Assembly (NCBI GenBank): GCA_943736015.1
Contig: OX031063.1
Location: 42,424,672 to 42,488,671, forward strand
Direction of reading: 5' to 3'
From: Tridacna crocea
Lineage: Eukaryota; Mollusca; Bivalvia; Cardiida; Cardiidae
DNA: 64,000 bases
This document shows, one piece after another, positions 55,031 to 64,000 of this stretch. The notes below the pieces were generated by a model that had not been told where the DNA came from, searched no databases, and saw nothing but the letters and a program-made list of their open reading frames with translations. Position 1 is the first letter of the stretch, and each line of letters begins with the position of its first letter. A program made the position numbers and the translations under genes.

Positions 55031-58000
55031 ATATCCTTTTTTCTTTTATAATGTCAGAGGGTATAGCACCAATAAAATACTGTAAAGTATTGTGTAACAA
55101 GAACTTCGCAGAGTGGTGCATATATGCCCAAAGGGGCTCGTCAGTGAAATGGGTTTATATCAAGCATGCCTAAAGAGATCCAAATTTTGAAAGTCACACA
55201 TACAGCTACATATCGGAGATTCATTGTGGTTAGCTTCAAGTTATTGCGATGGAAACTGTGGGAGGAGGTGCGCGCACGAGAAATTACTTACAGACAGACA
55301 AACAGAAGGACGGACGACAAGGGCCATTACATACATGTAATACAACCCTTCAGGCGGTTAAAAAGAGCTGAAGATGAGGTGTTTGTTATTTCAGAGAATG
55401 ATATATGTCAGTAATATTGAAAATTCTTTAAGAAACAATCCTGTTTTATAACAACCTGGTGGAAGAGAAGATTGTTGAACTTCGAAAACATTGTTTGAAA
55501 AAGGAGAAAATGCTTGTAACCAGTAATTTTTCCTTGTCCCACAGCTTTTTCTTTTTTTTTTTCAGAGAAAATACATGTACCATCATTTGCCTATAGTTTT
55601 GGTAACTCTTCACCAAATGACAAATTTTAGACTGGTCCAAATTGAAAGCACTTGCAGATGACAAATGTAACTCAAAAATTGAAATTAGTCTCCAGCAGGG
55701 TAGAAAACATTGTGGGAAAAGGACAAAATGCTTTTTCTTAGCATTTCCTCCTTTTTTCCGCAATGTTTTCAAAAGGCCTCCATCTCAGAGTTGTACAAAC
55801 CAGGAATTTGTTGGGGAAAGGCTTTAATTAAAGTCTTAGATTGCATCATGACTGTATAATTTTGTTACTCCCCTGATGTCCGTAATCCTAGATACATCTG
55901 TACTATTCGTTTTCATTTGGCTTTTTTAACCAATTTCATCTTTATTTTATGAACTATAATCACCCTTGTATGTTGAGTTGTATCTTCATGCCAAGTATTG
56001 CCCTGATAGTTGCAAGGTTTTACAGATTATGATGGATAGAAAATGTATTCTTAATTGGAGACATATAGCAAGAGTTTCTTTATACCGTACACTTCATATA
56101 GTGATTATTTATCTCTTTACAAAACTATAATTTTGAAAAAAGGTAGAGTTTTACCATTGAATAGTTCTCTTTTTGAATGGAAACATTTTCAAAAACCTAC
56201 ACATGTGCTTTGAAATTCTGACCACATATGTTACAAAGTAGTGTGGTAATACATATGCATAAATTCTGTGATTCTTTAACCTCATGTTCAGATATAAGAT
56301 TGTTTAAACAGCATAGAGCTATACAGTTAGATGCAGTGAAGTCAATACAGAAGTTTAGCAGCAGTTATGAGAAACAGTACAAGTTGGTCAAGACCATAGT
56401 CCAGCAGCTTTTCAACGTATGATAACTTTTTACCAAACAACAAAATTTTAGACCGGTCCAAATTGAAAGCAGTTGCAGACAACAAAATTAACATAACTCA
56501 AAAATTGCAATTGGTTTCAGGCAGGGTAGAAAACATTGTGGGAAAAGGAGAAAATGCTGGTTACCAATGTTTTCTAAAGGCTTCCATCCCAGGGTGGTAA
56601 AAACCAGGGATTGTTTGGTAAAGGGATAGATGAATATTTTACTTGTTCTGAAGTTACCTAAGCATAACTTAGCCCTGTACCACACAATCCTCGATTTTAA
56701 CAACTCTTAGGAAGAAGACTTTTGAAAACATTGTGGGAAAAGGAGAAAATGCTGGTAAGCACCATTTTCTCCTTTTTCCTGCTATGTTTTCTACCTTTCC
56801 CATAACAAGTTTTAATTTTTGAGTTATATTTAATTATGTCGTCTGCAAATGTTTTGGATTTCAGCAAGTCTAAAATTTTGATGTCTGGTAGAGGGTTAAG
56901 ACGCTTTTCGAGAGATCACTCTGCTCAGAGTATTTCTTTCATTTCAAAATGAAAATGTCTCAGGTTTTGCTAAATTAATTTAGAGTCCAATGGGAGAGCG
57001 GCTTTTAACAACCCTGAAAAAGAAAGCCTTTAAAAACAATATGGGAAAAGGAGAAAGTGCTGGTAACCAGCATTTTCTCCTCTTCCCACAATGTTTTCTA
57101 CCCTTTCCTGATAAAATTTCAATTTTTGATTCACATATATTTTGTCTTTTGCAAATGCTTTCAATTTGAACTAGTCCAAAATTTTGTCGTTTGGTAAAGA
57201 GTTAACCCCTATTCCAAAAAGCATTCTTCACTTACTTTTTTGCATTTTAACCCTTTATCCAAAAATGCACTTTAAGAGAGAAGCTCTTGGAAAACGTTTT
57301 GGGAAAGGCTGAAAATGCTGTTTATCAGTATTTCTCCTTTTTCCTCGTTGTATTCTACCTACAGAACATCAGTTTATTAGTACCACTTAAGGATTTATTT
57401 GCTGCAGATGCTTTGAATTTGGAAGAGTCTAAAATTGTCATTTAATTGTATTCAAAAGTTTGAAATATTTCAATAGTGAAACTATTTGGGGTGTCTTGAA
57501 ATTCAGCAACATTTTATTGGCAATGTTGGAATGAATGCCAACAAAATGTTTGTTTGTGTCTCACTGCCTTTTCTGTATCAGTCAAGACACAAAGAAGGTA
57601 AAACCCTTTTCCTTTTTCCACAATGTATTTAAAAAGTTTTCTATTTCAGGGACATAAAAATTGAGCCTTGCCCAGTGAAAATAGGTGTAACTCATTACCA
57701 AACAACAATATTTTAGACTGGTCCAAATTGAAAGCATTTGCAGACGACAAAATAAAAGTGACTGAAAATTTGAAATTTGTTTTGTGAAGGGCAGAAAACA
57801 TTGTGGGAAAAGGAGAAAATGCTGGTTACCAGCATTTTCTCCTCTTCCCACAATGTTTTCTAAAGGCTTCTTTCTCAGGGGCGTCAAAAGTAGGGATTGT
57901 GTGGTAATGGGTTAATGCTTACGCAAAGAGTAGTGACCAAGGTCACTATGCACAGTATATGCAGGGTGACCTAGGCTAAACTTGTTTCCTATTGGTAACC

Positions 58001-61000
58001 AGCATTTTCTTCTTTTCCAACAACGTTTTTTACCCTATCCGAAACAGATTCCGATTTGAGTCATGTTTATTTTGTCATCTGTAAATGCATTCAGTTTGGA
58101 CCAGTGTAAAACTGTGTCGTTTGGTAAAAAGTTAAACCCAGAACGCTTCTCAAATTATTATACATGTATTTGGATTGTAATGCGGTACATACTCATCATT
58201 TTTGCTTCTTGTGCGCCATGTTTCTATTCCTTTTTACTAAATGTTGTTGTATTTTATTCCAGGTTATATCAGATTCAAAACTAAAATTGGTAGATTTTGG
58301 TTACATTCCTGGAGATCCTTTCCCAGAAAATGATACAGTCAGAGAAGGTAGAATTTAAGTACTACAGATTGATATCAGTCTATTATGAAATTTACAAGGC
58401 TTTTTTCCTTGGCTCACAGTGTTTTCAAATCTTCTTAGCATCTTCTATTACAAATAAGATATTGATTTATAAATGAAATTACATCACTGAAATTGTTTGA
58501 AGGGTATATAACAAATGTTGGAGAACGAGAAAATGCTGGTCACTAGGATTTTCTCCTTTTTCTCAGATTTTCAAAAGTAAGACATTAAAATTTTGTTGTT
58601 AATCTAAACCAAATAATTTAACCACTGAAAAAAAAAGATACTTTCAAAATCAAGAATATGACTAAGGAAGCAACTTAATAGAAGTGACCTTGCATATTTG
58701 ACTATACTTTGCAATCAAACTTTCTCTTAATTTGTTGCTAAAATTTCTAAAATTATTTGAAAACTGTACAGAAATCAGTTAAGGAAATCAGTTAAGGATT
58801 TGATTTACATACACCAACCATATTCTGTTGCAGCCTTGTCAAAAGTACTGGAAAATACAGCAATGTTTGGTGACTTGATTCTACGCTTACCAGATATTAC
58901 ACATGCTGTTTACAAGAAAAATAAGGAATGGGAGTTTCTGATTGGATGGTCAGTTTGGACAGCAATAGAATCAAAAATATTTCAAGGTGCAGATGGGAAA
59001 ATGTTGAATCTGGTGAGTATATGTATTCAAGAGATTCTATCTCTTTTATAGGATCTATTTTCAGCTTGAGTAGGTCATATCAACTCTTTACGGTTACCAA
59101 ATGACAAACTTTTGGACATGTCCAAACTGAAAGCATTTGCAGACCACAAATTAAAGGTGGCTCAGATGGCAAAGGTAGTCCTTGATAGGGTAGAAAACAT
59201 TGTTGGAAAAGGAGAAAATGGTGGTTACCAGTAACCATTCCCTGCAATGTTTTCTACTCTTCCAAAGACATCTCCAATCACTTGAGCCATACCTAATTTT
59301 TCATCTGCAAGTGCTTTTCAGTTTTTCTTTGAGAAAGAAACCTTTTGAAAACATTGTGGTGACCGGCATTTTCTCCTTTTCCTACTACGTTTTTTACCCT
59401 AGGGAAGAAAAATGTCACGATTTGAGCCACATTGAAATTATCTGCAATTGCTTATAATTTTGAGAAAGCTAAAATTTGTCTTGTTAAAGGATTGATGACT
59501 GTCTTTGTGACAGAGTTTATTCGTCATCTCTTTACTCACTCACATATTTCACCATAAATAAAGAGCAAAAGACTCATTCTTTTGCTGATAGCAAGGAGCA
59601 AATGCTATGGATTTAATTGTTGATTCGACCTCACAATGTAACAACAGAAACATGATTAAATCTATTAAATCAAAAACATATCATCCACGTCATAGCCAAA
59701 ACCACGACGTCTAGCCAAAAAACAGAGAATTCACTCTGAAAAAGATGTATCCCAGAACAGTAAAGCAGGTATGTGGAATTTCATAGGAACTACCAATGTA
59801 GGAGAAATATTATTACATAACTGAACACAGTGTACCTGTCGTCAAGGCGTACTTGGTAGAACTGACTCCTTCTCGGTCCATCTACCCGTACTTTGTTTGT
59901 GCTCTCATCTGATTGGTCAATCCTTCGTAAATGTGTCATAACAACTTTGTAGCAGGTGCGTATCAAGAAGACAAAGCTTTTTCGCTATACTGCATACTGC
60001 GGAAAAGAAATATTCTCTCACCTCTCACCATTGAATGTTGTTTTAATAAATTCATATGGCAATTGTAGCAAGTGAGTTGGAAAGAGTCTTCTGCAAAGTG
60101 TTAATAAAACACTGAAAACACTGAGACAGTTGAAATGTTTTTGTTATGAGGGAAACAAGGTTAGAAACAGCAGAAAATCATTTGATGCTCCTAGTTTATA
60201 TGTAGATGAGTAGATTTATGGTGGTTTTAATTTTTGTTTCTTTTGTTTTAGATGTCACAAGAACTTGGATTAATACCAAAAGAAGAAGATTACGTGAACC
60301 CATACAAAGAGGAGGAATCATTGAAAGTAGGATAGATGTAAAACTTCTTTCATAGGTTATTCTGAATAGCATTATCAAACAACAAAACAAAAGTCTAGTT
60401 CATTTTGCAGATGACTAATTCAAACAAGTTCATAAGATAGGATGTCTCTGAAACCCTTTACCACATAATCCGGACTTTTACTGACCTGACGTAAAACAGC
60501 TTTTGAAAACATTGTGGAAAAGGAGAAAATGCTGGTTACATGTATTTTCTCCTTTACCTACAAAGTTTTCCACCCTTTCAAGGACAAACTTCTTAATTTG
60601 TGCAACTTTTTTGTAACAAAAGTCTACAAATGCTTTCAATTAAGATGACTTCAAATTTTTGTCGCTTGGTAGAGTTAAAGGGGAAGAAAATATTGGTTCA
60701 AAAGGAGAAAAAATGATGTTTTCCCACGGTGTTTTCAGAGGCTATCTTTTCCAGCATTGTTAAAACTTTGGATTGTTTGGTAACAACTGAACATAGCTGC
60801 AAAAAGATAGCCCATTGCTTTACAGATTAATTTGAGACCCATCAAATACTTCTACAAATCAAGTGAAGAAAAAGCGTTTGATGGAAGAAATACATCTATA
60901 ATTATACTAATTTTGTAATATTTTCATGAAAATATTGCTACTTTTGCAACAAGCACTGAATAAATCAAGAAACAGAAAGACTGATGTTGCTAAGGTAGTG

Positions 61001-61542
61001 CTGGCTGTCAATAAATTCTAGTTTTTGATCCTTACTTTGTCCCAGTCTTTTCATAAACCATTTCCTCTGAGTTCTAACTTCTTAACGCTGTACCAAATGC
61101 CAAAGTTTTAATTTGGTCCAGCATTTGATGAAAAATTAATGTGACTCAAAAATTGAAACTTTTACTGTCTGGGTATAAAACATTATGGGAAAAGGAGAAA
61201 ATGCTGTTTACCAGCATTTTCTCCTTTTCCCACGATGTTTTGAAAAGGCTTCTTTCTCAGAGTTGTGAAAACCTGGGATTGTTTGGTAAAAAATTAAATT
61301 AGGTTTTGTTTGGTAAGGTAATGAAATGACATCAGTTTCTTTCCTTTCTATAAAAGCAATTTGCAGATTTGTCATGGCATCTTTTTTTGATACATGTAGT
61401 GGTAGTTTTATATTATTTGCAGAAGATGGAAAGTCCAAAAGGAACAGATCAGGATAAAAAGAAGAAATCCAAGGAGAAAAAGAGAGTCAAAGAGAAGAAG
61501 AAAGGACCAAGACTAAGTGGAACATCTCATACAGAGTTATAG
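54856..61542 (+). CDS. CCDC134: CCDC134, complete coding sequence in six exons
   Basis: CCDC134 is a small ER-luminal/secreted protein; the vertebrate protein ends in an ER-retention-like QSEL and acts with the HSP90B1 chaperone. Join 54856-55030, 56292-56416, 58263-58347, 58834-59012, 60252-60326, 61423-61542 gives 759 nt, 252 aa (human 229). An N-terminal hydrophobic signal sequence (MLTYIVYAVVVVGLL) is followed by an acidic Thr/Glu linker. The conserved core has ETYIRLFKQHRAIQLDAVKS, SYEKQYKLVKTIVQQLF, LENTAMFGDLILRLPDITH, MSQELGLIPKEEDYVNPY, a Lys/Glu-rich tail, and KKGPRLSGTSHTEL (human KGPRISRSQSEL). HTEL at the C-terminus is KDEL-like. Intron 1 appears to be AT-AG U12-type; the others are GT-AG. 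The acceptor at 54839 means a noncoding exon lies upstream. Confidence 0.94.
55110..55370 (+). mobile_element. Pearl-like family G copy in CCDC134 intron 1
   Basis: TACTTACAGACAGACAAACA, GGACGGACGACAAGGGCCAT, terminal CAACCCTTCAGGCGGTTAAA. Confidence 0.62.
55430..55545 (+). mobile_element. MITE A, degenerate
   Basis: Hairpin TTCGAAAACATTGTTTG with partly deleted partner; no long arm. Confidence 0.5.
55601..55827 (-). mobile_element. MITE A
   Basis: Apex degraded to AATGCTTTTTCTTAGCATT; right TTAA at 55824. Confidence 0.78.
56292..56416 (+). CDS. CCDC134: CCDC134 coding exon 2
   Basis: 125 nt after TTCAG; encodes (Y)IRLFKQHRAIQLDAVKSIQ and KFSSSYEKQYKLVKTIVQQL, ending FN before GTATGA. A MITE TIR begins only about 5 bp past this donor. 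Confidence 0.93.
56421..56630 (-). mobile_element. MITE A directly after a splice donor
   Basis: Its TIR (TAACTTTTTACCAAACAAC) starts about 6 bp after CCDC134 exon 2; right hairpin arm deleted. Confidence 0.78.
56668..56898 (+). mobile_element. MITE A
   Basis: Right TTAA at 56895; apex CTGGTAAGCACC. Confidence 0.8.
57002..57467 (+). repeat. 466-bp duplicated block, copy 1
   Basis: Identical in length to 62329-62794 and differs by one base by eye (CTACCTAC against CTACTTAC). Contains most of one MITE A (to 57205) and a second, diverged one (57247-57445). In CCDC134 intron 2. Confidence 0.95.
57247..57445 (+). mobile_element. MITE A, diverged
   Basis: TTAACCCTTTATCCAAAAAT start; hairpin CGTTTTGGGAAAGGCTGAAA poorly paired; ends CATTTAATT. 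Confidence 0.65.
57686..57915 (-). mobile_element. MITE A
   Basis: Near reference, right TTAA at 57912; preceded by a fragment at 57595-57685. Confidence 0.87.
57993..58135 (+). mobile_element. MITE A, right half
   Basis: TTGGTAACCAGCATTTTCTT, then the long arm to TTAA at 58132; a family-E-like hairpin fragment (CAAGGTCACTATGCAC) precedes it. Confidence 0.7.
58263..58347 (+). CDS. CCDC134: CCDC134 coding exon 3
   Basis: Acceptor TATTCCAG, 85 nt, encodes VISDSKLKLVDFGYIPGDPF and PENDTVRE, donor GTAGAA, phase 1. Matches human DGPFPQDEKLKDA. Confidence 0.93.
58495..58578 (-). mobile_element. MITE A fragment
   Basis: Hairpin only: AACGAGAAAATGCTGGTCAC and partner. Confidence 0.5.
58834..59012 (+). 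CDS. CCDC134: CCDC134 coding exon 4
   Basis: Acceptor TGTTGCAG, 179 nt. Encodes ALSKVLENTAMFGDLILRLP through ADGKMLNL, donor GTGAGT. VLENTAMFGDLILRLP is the most conserved block of the family. Confidence 0.95.
59079..59495. mobile_element. Two MITE A copies, recombined
   Basis: 59079-59310 has long arms on both sides of an eroded hairpin; 59325-59495 is a plus copy with the left hairpin arm cut. In CCDC134 intron 4. Confidence 0.6.
59500..60245. other. Intronic stretch, nothing recognised
   Basis: CCDC134 intron 4; no repeat family, exon or RNA gene recognised. Confidence 0.4.
60252..60326 (+). CDS. CCDC134: CCDC134 coding exon 5
   Basis: Acceptor TGTTTTAG, 75 nt, encodes MSQELGLIPKEEDYVNPYKE and EESLK, donor GTAGGA, phase 0. 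Confidence 0.94.
60449..60789 (+). mobile_element. MITE A followed by opposite half copy
   Basis: 60449-60678 is full length ending TTAA; 60675-60789 is a minus-orientation right half. Confidence 0.75.
61082..61297 (-). mobile_element. MITE A
   Basis: TTAA at both ends; ends 125 bp before CCDC134 exon 6. Confidence 0.85.
61423..61542 (+). CDS. CCDC134: CCDC134 terminal coding exon
   Basis: Acceptor ATTTGCAG; encodes a Lys/Glu-rich tail, then KKGPRLSGTSHTEL and TAG at 61540-61542. The C-terminal HTEL resembles an ER-retrieval signal. Confidence 0.95.
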   Translation, partial: KMESPKGTDQDKKKKSKEKKRVKEKKKGPRLSGTSHTEL

Positions 61543-61686
61543 AACCTTTCTGTTACACTCTATTGAAAAAAGAAAAATAGTTTTTTCCAGATTTTTAAAC
61601 ATTATTTTGCAGAGGAAAATGATTCTAATTTTTTTTTTTTAAAAATTGCAAGAGGACAAATTGCTTGGGATGAACATTATCTCTTT

Positions 61687-61702
61687 CCCCCCCCCCCCCC
61701 CC
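61687..61702 (+). repeat. Poly-C run of 16
   Basis: Homopolymer C tract 145 bp past the CCDC134 stop. Confidence 0.95.
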
Positions 61703-61842
61703 AGTTTTTTCACATGTTTTCATGTATTAAAGGTGATTTCATCTTAAATAACCATAGTTGAGTTAACAAGAATGTTTTTAAAGTCGCCTTTTATAATTTT
61801 GTTACCGAAAGTAATATATGTGGTTCTGAAGGTTTATGTTTA

Positions 61843-62067
61843 TTAACTTTTTCCCAAACAAGCCCTGGTTTTACGTGTCTGCAGTAAAAGTCTTGAAAAC
61901 ACTGTGAAAAAAGGAGAAATTGCTCATAGCGAGCAATTTCTCATTTTCCCACAGCATTTTCTACCCTTTTTGAAAACTTTCTGCAATTTTATCCAAATCT
62001 GAAATTGTCGTCTGCAAACTCTTTTGGTTCAAAAGGGTCCAAAATTTATCATTTGGGAAAGAGTTAA
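61843..62067 (+). mobile_element. MITE C
   Basis: TTAA at both ends; apex TTGCTCATAGCGAGCAA. Confidence 0.88.
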
Positions 62068-62082
62068 ATTGAGTCATGCTCA

Positions 62083-62303
62083 GAAAAAAGGGGCTTTATT
62101 GCATCACTGTGATGCATAATACTAAGCAAGTCATCATATATTCATGGATCCAAGAAACCTTTTTGGTCTAACAATAAACTAAATCCTGAGGTAGATTGGT
62201 CCTTGGACATGTAGAAAATTTACCCATACCAAAAAGTTTTGACTCGGGTCAGCCTGTGCAGTCCAGACAGGCTGACCTGGGTCGATACTTTTAGCAGATG
62301 CAT
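62083..62303 (+). repeat. Family E, full copy
   Basis: GGGGCTTTATTGCATCACTG, ATTCATGGATCCAAGAA, hairpin GGGTCAGCCTGTGCAG with CAGGCTGACCTGGG. Confidence 0.7.
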
Positions 62304-62532
62304 ATAACTCTTTACCACACAATCCCGACTTTTAACAACCCTGAAAAAGAAAGCCTTTAAAAACAATATGGGAAAAGGAGAAAGTGCTGGTAACCAGCAT
62401 TTTCTCCTCTTCCCACAATGTTTTCTACCCTTTCCTGATAAAATTTCAATTTTTGATTCACATATATTTTGTCTTTTGCAAATGCTTTCAATTTGAACTA
62501 GTCCAAAATTTTGTCGTTTGGTAAAGAGTTAA
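62304..62532 (+). mobile_element. MITE A (complete version of the duplicated copy)
   Basis: Has the TIR ACTCTTTACCACACAATCCC that the copy at 57002 lacks; right TTAA at 62529. Confidence 0.86.
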
Positions 62533-62794
62533 CCCCTATTCCAAAAAGCATTCTTCACTTACTTTTTTGCATTTTAACCCTTTATCCAAAAATGCACTTT
62601 AAGAGAGAAGCTCTTGGAAAACGTTTTGGGAAAGGCTGAAAATGCTGTTTATCAGTATTTCTCCTTTTTCCTCGTTGTATTCTACTTACAGAACATCAGT
62701 TTATTAGTACCACTTAAGGATTTATTTGCTGCAGATGCTTTGAATTTGGAAGAGTCTAAAATTGTCATTTAATTGTATTCAAAAGTTTGAAATA
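62329..62794 (+). repeat. 466-bp duplicated block, copy 2
   Basis: Partner of 57002-57467. This one has an intact left MITE end, so the donor more likely resembles this copy. Confidence 0.95.
62574..62772 (+). mobile_element. MITE A, diverged
   Basis: Duplicate of the element at 57247. Confidence 0.65.
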
Positions 62795-63072
62795 ATCATA
62801 AACTATTTTTAAGTTTTAACGTTTTTGACACAGGTATATATTCACCTATAAGGTAGATTGAGTCTAATTATATGTTAAATTAAAATCTGTCAAGGTACCA
62901 TTTCCAGGCAGAAAAATGTATTTTAAAATTAAAACAAAAGTTGTCAGCTTGAACTTTTGCAGATTGTATTGCAACACATTTTATCTAGACTCCTAATGAT
63001 ACCCATACTTTTATACTGTATGCTTTAAATTCAATTCGACCCCATATTGTTTACATTTGGCCACCAGTGACT

Positions 63073-63297
63073 TTAATTCATTACCAAATGACAATATTAT
63101 AGGCTTGTTAAAATTGAAAGCATTTGAAGATGACAAAATAAAAGTAACTGAAAATTTAAATTTTGTTTTGTGAAGAGTAGAAAACATTGTTGGAAAAGGA
63201 GAAAATGCCGGTTACCAACATTTTTTTTTCCACAATGTTTACTGAAGGCTTCTTTCTCGGGGTCTTCAAAAGTAGAAATAGTGTGGTAATGGGTTAA
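63073..63297 (-). mobile_element. MITE A
   Basis: Shares TTAA 63294-63297 with the B element on its right. Confidence 0.85.
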
Positions 63298-63522
63298 CCT
63301 TTTACCCCATAAGGTATTTCTATGGTATCTTTAATTGACCCTAAATAACAGCAAGGATGAAGCTGTTTCTTATGTGTATATGACACCTTTTGATAGCATA
63401 GAAAACATTGTGGCTAAAGGTGAAATTGCTCGTCACAAGCAACTTCACCTTTTGCCACAATGTTTTCCAAAGGCTCCAACAAGCAATGCGTAGAAATGAG
63501 TATCTATGGAGTAAAGGGTTAA
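63294..63522 (+). mobile_element. MITE B
   Basis: TTAA at both ends; hairpin CTCGTCACAAGCA with one mismatch. Confidence 0.88.
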
Positions 63523-64000
63523 AGTTCCACAGTGGAGAATTTTTTAGATGTCCTAGAACAGGGAAATAGGTAAAAAAGTTCTGTTTTGAGACAACTGTTT
63601 TGGGGAAAAAAAGTATGTACAATAACTGCTCTCTCATGACTCTTCTTAGGGCCTGTTTTATTCAACACAACAATGTTCTATTTAGATGAAATTATAACAA
63701 AATGACAGAGTTTAATATCTGTGCATCAGTCATTAGTTGTGCTAATAATCTTGCTAGTTTGATCGAAAGAAAAGGAACGTTCTCTTTCTAATGGTTAGAC
63801 AAAAACAAATGGAGAAAAAGGATCAGTAGGATCAATAGTTGTTTGTAGGAAGCAATTGCACCTCATCCTTTTAAAATGAAGACTTGACTTGTTAACTTTT
63901 TTACAATTTGCCCATCTCATCCGAAATTTTCTATATGAATTAATTTGTAAATTGCAAATTTGTGAAGAGATGTGTAAACCCATTTTTTCATAATGCAATG
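63523..64000. other. Window end, nothing recognised
   Basis: AT-rich, no family match or exon recognised. Confidence 0.4.

Larger units (their letters stand above)
55031..56291 (+). other. CCDC134: CCDC134 intron 1, predicted U12-type AT-AG intron
   Basis: Begins ATATCCTTTT, matching the U12 5' consensus RTATCCTTT. It has TTCTTTAAC at 56272-56280 (consensus TTCCTTAAC, one mismatch), with the branch A 12 nt from the 3' AG. Joining here gives an ungapped ETY-IRLFKQH against vertebrate EIY-KKMFEVK. The GT alternative at 55061 would add about 10 extra residues. Confidence 0.72.

Noticed and set aside
55031-55060. Extension of CCDC134 exon 1 to the GT at 55061
   Set aside because: Not excluded, but it inserts about 10 residues in a block that otherwise aligns without gap, and ignores strong U12 signals at 55031 and 56272.

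Overview
This is animal nuclear DNA: short exons, GT-AG introns, very AT-rich and repeat-dense. The overall character suggests a bivalve mollusc. The evidence is helitron/pearl-like elements with central tandem repeats of about 145-166 bp, tRNA-derived SINEs, and invertebrate-like versions of four conserved genes. That assignment is an inference; no species can be named from the sequence alone.

Four real genes can be assembled exon by exon. (1) YIPF5, minus strand: start codon at 25708, exons at 25608-25708, 19088-19254 and 15450-15484; the membrane-domain exons are not in the window and must lie before position 1. (2) RPL9, plus strand: coding exons 29267-29312, 30048-30253, 31730-31937 and 32842-32945, complete, with a possible 5'TOP leader exon near 27736. 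(3) YIPF6, minus strand: stop at 43307, exons at 43307-43425, 44300-44460, 45022-45150, 45524-45566, 46332-46410 and 48112-48213, plus a likely first exon at 53813-53872. (4) CCDC134, plus strand: exons 54856-55030, 56292-56416, 58263-58347, 58834-59012, 60252-60326 and 61423-61542, complete, ending in a KDEL-like HTEL. YIPF5, YIPF6 and CCDC134 all act in the ER/Golgi secretory route; RPL9 is a ribosomal protein. YIPF6 and CCDC134 are divergent and may share a promoter around 53.9-54.8 kb.

The rest is almost wholly mobile DNA. The dominant component is a superfamily of about 229-bp foldback MITEs with TTAA target sites (piggyBac-type). It falls into three subfamilies, called A, B and C here. 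Each has an off-centre near-perfect hairpin of about 66 bp, and together they cover roughly a quarter of the window. Orientation '+' for A means short arm, hairpin, long arm. Between them sit helitron/pearl-like elements (8060-9471, 17368-18636, 21220-23242, 36230-38262, 39021-39918), a 2.8-kb TIR element with an iterated GTTACGGANGTTAG motif (50697-53491), two smaller hairpin families (D, E), a TIR MITE family (F), SINEs and a recent 466-bp duplication.

The most unusual observation in a gene is a predicted AT-AG U12-type intron between CCDC134 coding exons 1 and 2. Nearly all short ORFs in the window are MITE translations (recurrent KGENAG.QHFLLFPQCF) and not genes.
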